Shown: positions 1 to 4,259 of the stretch, piece after piece
Numbering within the stretch: the stretch's first letter is position 1
Layout of the letters: each line of letters starts with the position of its first letter
Assembly (NCBI GenBank): GCA_031257955.1
Contig: JAIRNQ010000097.1
Location: 1 to 8,727 of the forward strand
Origin: Deltaproteobacteria bacterium
GTDB taxonomy: Bacteria > Desulfobacterota > Desulfarculia > Adiutricales > Adiutricaceae
Length of the DNA: 8,727 nucleotides
Reading direction: 5' to 3'
Program-made: the position numbers and the translations under genes
Notes under the pieces: generated by a model
Told to the model about the DNA's origin: nothing
Databases searched by the model: none
Seen by the model: only the letters and a program-made list of their open reading frames with translations

Positions 1-293
1 GGCGGGCGAGGCCGTCCGGGCCTCGGGCCCCGGGGCCGGCTTGGCCCTAACCCTTAACCGCCGCGGCTGGGAGACCAATACCAAATGGCACATACCTTGG
101 CCTGCCGAAAGCCGAATCGTGCGGCGGACGGCGTGACGCCCAAAAGCAGTCGGCGTCCATGGACGTAGCGATCATTATTTTTTTGTCCTCCATCGCTTAA
201 GCAAAAGCCCGTCATGGCGTAATTGAGGGCGACGTTGGATAAGTCCGCGTGTCCATGGGTATAATGGGCACCTTATTGCGGCGAGTTTAGCCG
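1..293. other. Unassigned region at left edge
   Basis: I recognise no gene here. On the minus strand a frame stays open from 272 to a stop at 54. It is the same frame as the nucleotidyltransferase immediately upstream, but is separated from it by a TGA (294-296) and a TAA (273-275). It has no good start codon and its translation (with HADLSNVALNYAMTGF near the start) matches no family I know. It could be a remnant of a longer gene or chance, since stops are sparse in GC-rich DNA. The GC content rises again towards position 1. No terminator or promoter is evident. Confidence 0.3.
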
Positions 294-521
294 TCACGGG
301 CCCCATGGCGGGGGGTTTTCATATAAGCTTTCAAGAAAAAAACAAACATCTACGTCACTGTGTTTCGTCGCGGTACCTTTAGCCCATGAACCGAACATAT
401 AAACTTTAACGACAGGAAACGCGGAACGAACGTCTTCGGCGTAATTCTTTACGGCTTCGGTGACGATGTCGAGTGTTCGTACTCCGTAGAAGTCGGTATC
501 GGCGCTGATTGTAAAAGCCAT
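294..521 (-). CDS. Truncated MNT-type nucleotidyltransferase (MntA-like)
   Basis: A 75-residue minimal nucleotidyltransferase of the DNA polymerase beta superfamily. The core signature is visible: Phe-Gly-Ser at residues 43-45 followed by Asp56-x-Asp58, the two metal-binding aspartates of the GSxxxG...DxD motif. Family members usually run to roughly 100-150 residues and need a third carboxylate on a later strand. Here the reading frame ends about 17 residues after the second Asp, in an uncharacteristic Pro-rich tail (ENPPPWGP), so the third carboxylate is absent and the enzyme is probably inactive. The ATG start is supported by AAGGAG (530-535) eight bases upstream. In the family such proteins commonly pair with HEPN proteins as antitoxins that AMPylate the partner. 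A broken HEPN-like frame lies directly upstream, which fits that setting. I infer a decayed or truncated antitoxin gene; a functional short protein is less likely. Confidence 0.6.
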   Translation of the reverse strand: MAFTISADTDFYGVRTLDIVTEAVKNYAEDVRSAFPVVKVYMFGSWAKGTATKHSDVDVCFFLESLYENPPPWGP

Positions 522-743
522 TCGAATGTCTCCTTGGTTTGAGAGAGAAGTTCCAACGGAGAAGCTTTATTAACTATAGCATCAATATCATGGATAAAAG
601 GAATATGTTTGTTTAAAAGTATAAAATATGTCTATTATGTCGGCATATAACTCGCCGTAAGATTTCTCAGGCGAAATAGAAAGCCCAAAACTGTAATTTG
701 CTATAGTACGTCCGGGTTGTCTTATCTTTGGGCAAGTTGAGAG
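522..743 (-). pseudogene. Broken HEPN-like reading frame upstream of the nucleotidyltransferase
   Basis: Two overlapping minus-strand frames with protein-like translations but no usable start. One is open from 743 to a TGA at 588-590 (containing SYGELYADIIDIFYTF). The other is open from 631 and continues into the nucleotidyltransferase gene, stopping at 449-451 (containing HIPFIHDIDAIVNKASPLEL). The latter resembles the stretch of HEPN proteins in which a Pro-x-x-His-Asp/Asn-hydrophobic motif precedes an amphipathic helix. A single frameshift around 590-631 would join the two frames into one sequence. HEPN-domain toxins are the usual partners of MNT nucleotidyltransferases, and partner genes are normally adjacent, as here. 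The R-x4-6-H active site cannot be found intact. The HEPN reading rests on a short motif and is tentative; the frames could also be chance in AT-rich DNA. Confidence 0.3.
530..535 (-). promoter_or_regulatory. Ribosome binding site of the nucleotidyltransferase
   Basis: AAGGAG on the minus strand, eight bases before the ATG at 521-519. It supports this start and suggests that the gene was once, or still is, translated. The AT-rich DNA further upstream (about 540-650 on the + coordinates) could hold a promoter, but I see no well-spaced -35/-10 pair that I would commit to. Confidence 0.55.
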
Positions 744-943
744 TTAAATGGCATTATCGCGGTAGCGGTCCTAATGGGGCAACTGGGCTTTCTTACGTCT
801 TTACGAATTTACGTAAGATTTTAACATATGATCCGCCAGAAATCGAATCAGACTGGCGATTGCGCGATTACTATGGGGCGATTGGCGGGCCTTTGGGCGA
901 TTTGTTTGGGAGGATGGGAACGTGTGTGCTAAAATGCGCCTAG
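707..943 (+). other. Open frame of unknown nature, lower GC than surroundings
   Basis: A frame open from a TAG at 704-706 to a TAG at 941-943, about 78 codons. The only start-like codon near its beginning is a TTG at 728, with no Shine-Dalgarno sequence in front of it, so expression as an independent gene is doubtful. The translation is not low in complexity and looks protein-like (for example TNLRKILTYDPPEIESDW), but I do not recognise a family. The 'TNLRKIL' string faintly recalls C-terminal ends of some transposases; this is only an impression. The base composition is poorer in GC than the downstream genes. It may be a remnant of a transferred or mobile gene. It overlaps the broken minus-strand frame at 707-743. 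Confidence 0.2.
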
Positions 944-1036
944 GCAAGCGGTTTTTGGCCTTAAGGCCGATAACGGCCTGACCTGACCGGTGGGCCGTTT
1001 AGTGAAGTGGGCCAAGGCCTAGGCGGTCCCTTCCCT

Positions 1037-1058
1037 TTTGGCCCAAATTTGGCCCAAA
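1037..1058. repeat. Two tandem copies of TTTGGCCCAAA
   Basis: The 11-base word TTTGGCCCAAA occurs twice back to back (1037-1047 and 1048-1058) without mismatch. Each copy is almost its own reverse complement (TTTGG and CAAA arms), so the pair could be an operator for a dimeric regulator or fold as a hairpin. It lies about 180 bases before the DJ-1/PfpI start codon. Any regulatory role is inference. Confidence 0.45.
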
Positions 1059-1209
1059 GGCCTAAGCGATTTAATCGAAGAAAGAACGTTAAAGGCGATC
1101 GACCGGTAAAAACCCCTTAACTCGCGTGGGGCCGTAAAGCGTGACTTTAATTTCAGGCCGACAATGATCCCGGCGCGTTAAGAATGGGGCCACTGACAAA
1201 CTTAAAATT

Positions 1210-1237
1210 AGAGAAAGGAAAAGAAAGGAAAGGAAAA
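1210..1237 (+). promoter_or_regulatory. Purine-run ribosome binding site of the DJ-1/PfpI gene
   Basis: An unbroken run of 28 purines containing repeated GAAAGG/AAAGG units ends two bases before the ATG at 1240. AAGGA within 1227-1233 is at normal Shine-Dalgarno distance and fixes this ATG as the start. The repeated GGA units could give ribosomes several landing sites, which would suit strong translation. Confidence 0.55.
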
Positions 1238-1239
1238 TT

Positions 1240-1938
1240 ATGGCCGAGAAAGCGAAAATCCTCATCGTTTCCACCGCCCACGCCGAGTTGGGCTCGACCG
1301 GCGACGGCACCGGGGTTTGGTTCGAGGAACTGACCACGCCCTATTACGCCTTCCGGGACGCCGGGCACCCGGTTGACATAGTCACGATCGGGGGCGGCAA
1401 AATCCCCATCGACCCCAAATCTTACGACCCCAAGGGGACGAACCCGGCCTCGGTGGAGCGCTTCCTCAAGGACGATTCGGCCATGGCCCAGTTCGGGGCC
1501 AGCGGCGTTTTGGCCAAGGTCGGCCTCGACGACTACGGGGCCATTTTTGTGCCCGGCGGCCATGGGGCCATGTGGGACTTGGGATCGGACCCGGCGGTGG
1601 GCGAGGCCTTGACGCTGGGCTGGGCCAAAGGCTTGATCCTTTCCTCGGTTTGCCACGGCCCGTCCTGCTTCGTCAACGCCAAGGAAACCGACGGCCGCCC
1701 GCTGGTGGCCGGAAAGAAAGTGAACAGCTTCAGCGACTCCGAGGAGCGGGAAATGAAGCTGGAAAAGGTCGTGCCCTTTCTCCTGGAAAGCAAGCTAAGG
1801 GAGCTTGGGGCCATTTATGAAAAAGGCCCGGATTTTGGGCCCCACGCCGTCAGGGACGGCCGTCTGGTCACCGGCCAAAACCCGGCCTCGGCCGAGCCGG
1901 TGGCTTCGCTGGTAATCGCCGCCCTGAAGGGCGAATAG
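1240..1938 (+). CDS. DJ-1/PfpI superfamily protein, Hsp31-like (type 1 glutamine amidotransferase-like domain)
   Basis: A complete 232-residue cytoplasmic protein of the DJ-1/PfpI superfamily, Hsp31-like group. The nucleophile elbow SVCHGPS places Cys138-His139 as the reactive pair. Glu30, in TGVWFEELTTPY, is the conserved acid next to the Cys in this group. FVPGGHGAMWDL (103-114) is the typical Hsp31 loop. Relatives act as glyoxalase III (methylglyoxal to D-lactate without glutathione), as protein or nucleotide deglycases, or as holdase chaperones; sequence alone does not choose among these. Length matches the family. There is no signal peptide. The start is set by a purine-rich ribosome binding site. 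The gene is the only clear plus-strand gene in the window and converges on the Fic gene, with 14 bases between the stops. A stress-protection role against reactive carbonyls is the most reasonable inference. Confidence 0.9.
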   Translation: MAEKAKILIVSTAHAELGSTGDGTGVWFEELTTPYYAFRDAGHPVDIVTIGGGKIPIDPKSYDPKGTNPASVERFLKDDSAMAQFGASGVLAKVGLDDYGAIFVPGGHGAMWDLGSDPAVGEALTLGWAKGLILSSVCHGPSCFVNAKETDGRPLVAGKKVNSFSDSEEREMKLEKVVPFLLESKLRELGAIYEKGPDFGPHAVRDGRLVTGQNPASAEPVASLVIAALKGE

Positions 1939-1952
1939 GCCCACGGCCGGGG

Positions 1953-3077
1953 TCACGGACACCCCAGTCCCAGGCCCTCCGGGGACTGGGGATCGAGGTC
2001 GGCGAATTGGTCCTTGGGCGGCAGACCGTAGGTGGTGCCGGTGGCCTTCCCGTGCCGCGCAATCTTGCCCTCTTTTATCAGTTGGTCCAGGATGGCGGTG
2101 GTTTTGGCGCGGAGATCCGGCAGCAGCCGGGTAAGCCCCCGCCTGTTGATGGGTCCGCCGTTATTGGCGATGGCCTCTGCCACCCGCTCGGCGTCGCTGG
2201 CCCGCTGGCCGTTTTTGGCCAGGAAGTGGCGGTCCAACTCCCGGTAGCCGTCCAGGGTGGCCTTTAAGAAGAATTCGACGAAGGGAAAGGGGGAATTGGC
2301 GCCTTCCAGCCAGCCGATGGCGGCCAGCCGGACGGATTTGAGGTAGTCCGCCTTGGACTTGGCCAGGCCCGTCTCCAGGGAGACGTACCGCCCGACGTCA
2401 TAGCCGCTTTTAAACATCAAAAGCCTGGTTAACAGACGGGAAATTCGCCCGTTGCCTTTGGCGAAGGGGTAGATCCGCAGAAAATCCAAAACGAAACAGG
2501 GAATGAGAAGAAGCCTGTTTAGGCCGGGCGATTTCGCGGCCAGGGTATTGGCCACGATCAGCCTCAAAAGCGTCTCCGTCGTTTCCTCCGCCGGAATGGC
2601 CGGAAGGCGCGTCTTTAGGCCGCCCGGGACCCGGTAGCCGGCGACATGGTTGTCGACCTTCTTAAACTGCCCGCCCTTGGCCTGGGAGCGGGCGAAGAGG
2701 GTCCGGTGGAGGGCCAGAAGATGGGCGATACGCTCGTCGTGGGTCTCAAACGATTCGGAGATCAGATCTTGGGCTTCCAGGTAACCCAGGATCTCGCCCT
2801 CGACTTCGTTTAGCGGGGCCGCCCCCAACTCGCCCAGCTCAACCAGGCGGGTTTGGGGCACGGTAAGGCCGCTGAGGGCGTTGGAAGCCCGAACCGATTC
2901 CAGCCTGGCCACTTTGGCCAGAAGCCCGAAGACTTCCGGGTATAGACACTTGAGCCACCCGACCCGTTCCCGCAGGGCGCCAATCTCTTCCACCAAATTG
3001 GCCAAGGCGCCGGGAACGGCCCCGGTTTCGAGAAACGAATAGTTAAAGCTTCTCTCGACTGGGAGATTTAGGCGCAT
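1953..3077 (-). CDS. Fic domain protein with substituted catalytic motif and C-terminal winged helix
   Basis: A 374-residue Fic-family protein. Residue numbers count from the ATG at 3077, chosen because GGAGG (3084-3088) lies six bases upstream; an ATG at 3083 abuts that site. Layout: N-terminal Fic_N-like helices (about 5-90), Fic core (about 115-270, with GGQFKKVDN), and a winged helix (about 295-352). Fic enzymes transfer AMP or another moiety from a nucleotide to protein hydroxyls using HxFx(D/E)GNGRxxR. Here the motif is YPFAKGNGRISR (203-214): the catalytic His is Tyr203 (TAC at 2469-2471) and the acidic metal ligand is Lys207, while GNGR is kept. The N-terminal inhibitory helix, normally (S/T)xxxE(G/N), reads SNALSG, so its Glu is Ser69. 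The frame is intact with no premature stop. I infer a non-AMPylating, possibly DNA-binding or regulatory, Fic protein. It is the last gene of the minus-strand cluster. Confidence 0.88.
   Translation of the reverse strand: MRLNLPVERSFNYSFLETGAVPGALANLVEEIGALRERVGWLKCLYPEVFGLLAKVARLESVRASNALSGLTVPQTRLVELGELGAAPLNEVEGEILGYLEAQDLISESFETHDERIAHLLALHRTLFARSQAKGGQFKKVDNHVAGYRVPGGLKTRLPAIPAEETTETLLRLIVANTLAAKSPGLNRLLLIPCFVLDFLRIYPFAKGNGRISRLLTRLLMFKSGYDVGRYVSLETGLAKSKADYLKSVRLAAIGWLEGANSPFPFVEFFLKATLDGYRELDRHFLAKNGQRASDAERVAEAIANNGGPINRRGLTRLLPDLRAKTTAILDQLIKEGKIARHGKATGTTYGLPPKDQFADLDPQSPEGLGLGCP
1962..1991. terminator. Perfect 10-bp stem-loop between convergent genes
   Basis: CCCCAGTCCC (1962-1971) is exactly complementary in reverse to GGGACTGGGG (1982-1991), with a 10-base loop. 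It starts 24 bases after the DJ-1/PfpI stop and lies inside the last dozen codons of the Fic gene. No T-run follows on either strand, so it is not a textbook intrinsic terminator. It could still stop or stabilise transcripts from both sides. The function is inferred from its position; the hairpin itself is seen directly. Confidence 0.5.
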
Positions 3078-3083
3078 GGCCAT

Positions 3084-3088
3084 CCTCC
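3084..3088 (-). promoter_or_regulatory. Ribosome binding site deciding the Fic start
   Basis: GGAGG reads into GGAGGATGGCCATG on the minus strand. The first ATG (3083-3081) touches the site with no spacer, whereas the second (3077-3075) sits at a normal six-base distance. The second ATG is therefore the likely start. Confidence 0.6.
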
Positions 3089-3145
3089 AAGCTTAGCGAA
3101 AACAATCGGGCCAAAGTCCCGCCGGCGGGCCGGGCCGCCCGGGGG

Positions 3146-3160
3146 AAGCCTGGCAGGCTT
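3146..3160. repeat. Small inverted repeat at the stop codon of the DUF3298 gene
   Basis: AAGCCTG-G-CAGGCTT, seven-base arms around one base, overlaps the first two bases of the TAA stop (3161-3159 on the minus strand). Very GC-rich DNA with further dyads (about 3118-3145) follows in the direction of transcription before the Fic gene. With no T-run and a one-base centre it is more a palindrome than a hairpin. A weak terminator or processing site is possible. Confidence 0.3.
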
Positions 3161-4172
3161 ACCACAGGGAAGCCGAGGCGCCCATCTCCAGGGCTTGGCT
3201 TTTGGGGACCAGCACCCAGGCGTCATTGGAGGCGTAGCCCCAGGCGGCGTAAGCGTTAAGGCCAATCCAAAGGCCCGTGGGGTCCGCATAAACCATGCCG
3301 CCCAGATTTTCGAAAGTGACCTCCGCCCCGTCCAGCCGTACCGGAAGCGGCGAATTCTCGCCGTAACCGCCGGCTTGGCATTCGCCCCCGCCGTAAAAAT
3401 TGGGCAAAAACCCTCCCCCGTTCTCCATCGAGCAGTATTGGTTGGCCAAAAATGGCCACAGTCGCTTAAGGCTCCGCTCCCGATCCGGAAAAAAATCCGC
3501 CATAGACAGGGGCTTGGCCGTTTTGGCGTCCAGGTTCGAGATCGTTATGCCGTTGGAGGGATGGAAATAACCGGCGGCTAAATTGTGGTAGGCGAGTATC
3601 GACAGGATCTTTGGCCCTCCGGAGAGAACCTTAAACGAAGACTGGTAGATCGCCGAGTCGCCGGCCAGATCCAGGCAACCCTCTTTTCTTTCCTGCCAAT
3701 CCGCCAAAATGGTGGCGACTCTGTCCTGGGCGGCCGCGAAGAATTCCTCGAACTGGCCCTTTACGTAAGCGTCCAGCTCCGGGCCCAGGTTGACCGGATA
3801 GGCCACCGAAACGAAGCCTTCGACCTCCGGGCATCTTTTCGATTTTAACCGGGCGCTGAAGAACCGGGCCTCGGCCTTGGGCAGACTGGGGCCGTAAGCG
3901 TTCGGCAATTCGTAAGCGTCTTTTCTGAAACCGTCTTCGCCGTATCCGAGGTTATAAAAGCCGCTGAAAGTCGAGACGAAATACGCGCCCTCCCCTTCGC
4001 TCTCCCCTTGGCCCTCCCCTTGGCTCTCCCCTTGGCCGCCCGTTTGGTCCGTCGGCGAATTGACGTTATAGTCGTCAATCTCGAATTGGCTTAGAACCAG
4101 CTCGGATTGGGCCAAAGCCAAACTATTTAACGAAAAAAAAACCAAAAGAGTCAAAAGAGCTATTTTTGTCAT
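3159..4172 (-). CDS. Secreted DUF3298 (RsiV-like C-terminal domain) protein
   Basis: A 337-residue protein with a Sec signal peptide: Lys3, a hydrophobic stretch to about residue 18, and a cleavage site after ALA at 21. A Gly/Glu/Gln low-complexity linker (46-62) follows, then a globular domain. The C-terminal part matches the DUF3298 pattern: a beta-rich stretch with a tyrosine and HP (FHPSNGITISNLDAKTAKPL, 203-222), MADFFPD as the typical 'LxDLF' turn, and a final 'GLWIGLNAYAAWGYA' strand region followed by VLVPKSQAL. Four cysteines (114, 166, 247, 265) after the signal peptide could form two disulfides. In characterised relatives such as RsiV this domain binds lysozyme or sits in anti-sigma factors; no anti-sigma part is present here. 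It probably sits in the periplasm or at the cell surface, ligand unknown. It lies 80 bp after the metallophosphoesterase gene and 81 bp before the Fic gene. Confidence 0.75.
   Translation of the reverse strand: MTKIALLTLLVFFSLNSLALAQSELVLSQFEIDDYNVNSPTDQTGGQGESQGEGQGESEGEGAYFVSTFSGFYNLGYGEDGFRKDAYELPNAYGPSLPKAEARFFSARLKSKRCPEVEGFVSVAYPVNLGPELDAYVKGQFEEFFAAAQDRVATILADWQERKEGCLDLAGDSAIYQSSFKVLSGGPKILSILAYHNLAAGYFHPSNGITISNLDAKTAKPLSMADFFPDRERSLKRLWPFLANQYCSMENGGGFLPNFYGGGECQAGGYGENSPLPVRLDGAEVTFENLGGMVYADPTGLWIGLNAYAAWGYASNDAWVLVPKSQALEMGASASLW
3991..4038 (-). repeat. Four 12-bp units coding the Gly/Glu linker
   Basis: Four in-frame units of 12 bases (3991-4002, 4003-4014, 4015-4026, 4027-4038), each beginning TCCCCTT on the plus strand, encode the repeated GE-rich linker of the DUF3298 protein. 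Because the unit is a multiple of three, copy-number slippage would lengthen or shorten the linker without breaking the frame. Confidence 0.75.
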
Positions 4173-4199
4173 CGGGGATCCCTTATGGCCCGGGCCGCT

Positions 4200-4259
4200 G
4201 GCTTAACCGGCTGTGGCTGGCCAGGCGGTGGCTTGGCCGGCGGGGGCGCCGGTTAAGCC
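4200..4259. repeat. Perfect 12-bp inverted repeat spanning the metallophosphoesterase stop
   Basis: GGCTTAACCGGC (4200-4211) and GCCGGTTAAGCC (4248-4259) are exact reverse complements, 36 bases apart. One arm includes the TAA stop (4255-4253) of the metallophosphoesterase gene, and the pair fills most of the spacer before the DUF3298 gene. The interior is itself GC-rich and partly self-complementary. In RNA it would form a long stem-loop right after the stop, which could attenuate read-through or stabilise the upstream message. There is no T-run. Confidence 0.5.

Larger units (their letters stand above)
944..1239. other. Non-coding upstream region of the DJ-1/PfpI gene
   Basis: No coding frame convinces me here. 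The stretch holds a GGCCTTAAGGCCGATAA element (957-973) that resembles the core of the 49-bp tandem repeat at 6509-6606, an 11-bp tandem palindromic repeat (1037-1058), and a 28-base all-purine run (1210-1237) that ends in the ribosome binding site of the next gene. I see no well-spaced -35/-10 promoter, although the transcript of the downstream gene must start somewhere here. Confidence 0.5.

Noticed and set aside
47..175. A 43-codon minus-strand ATG frame near the left edge
   Set aside because: It has no ribosome binding site, it is short, and it overlaps another open frame; nothing in it is recognisable.
1153..1656. A minus-strand frame of 167 residues opposite the DJ-1/PfpI gene
   Set aside because: It lies opposite a well-supported gene with its own ribosome binding site and catalytic motif, and has no domain of its own.
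3081..3083. First ATG as the Fic start
   Set aside because: It has no space between it and GGAGG; the ATG six bases further on has correct spacing.
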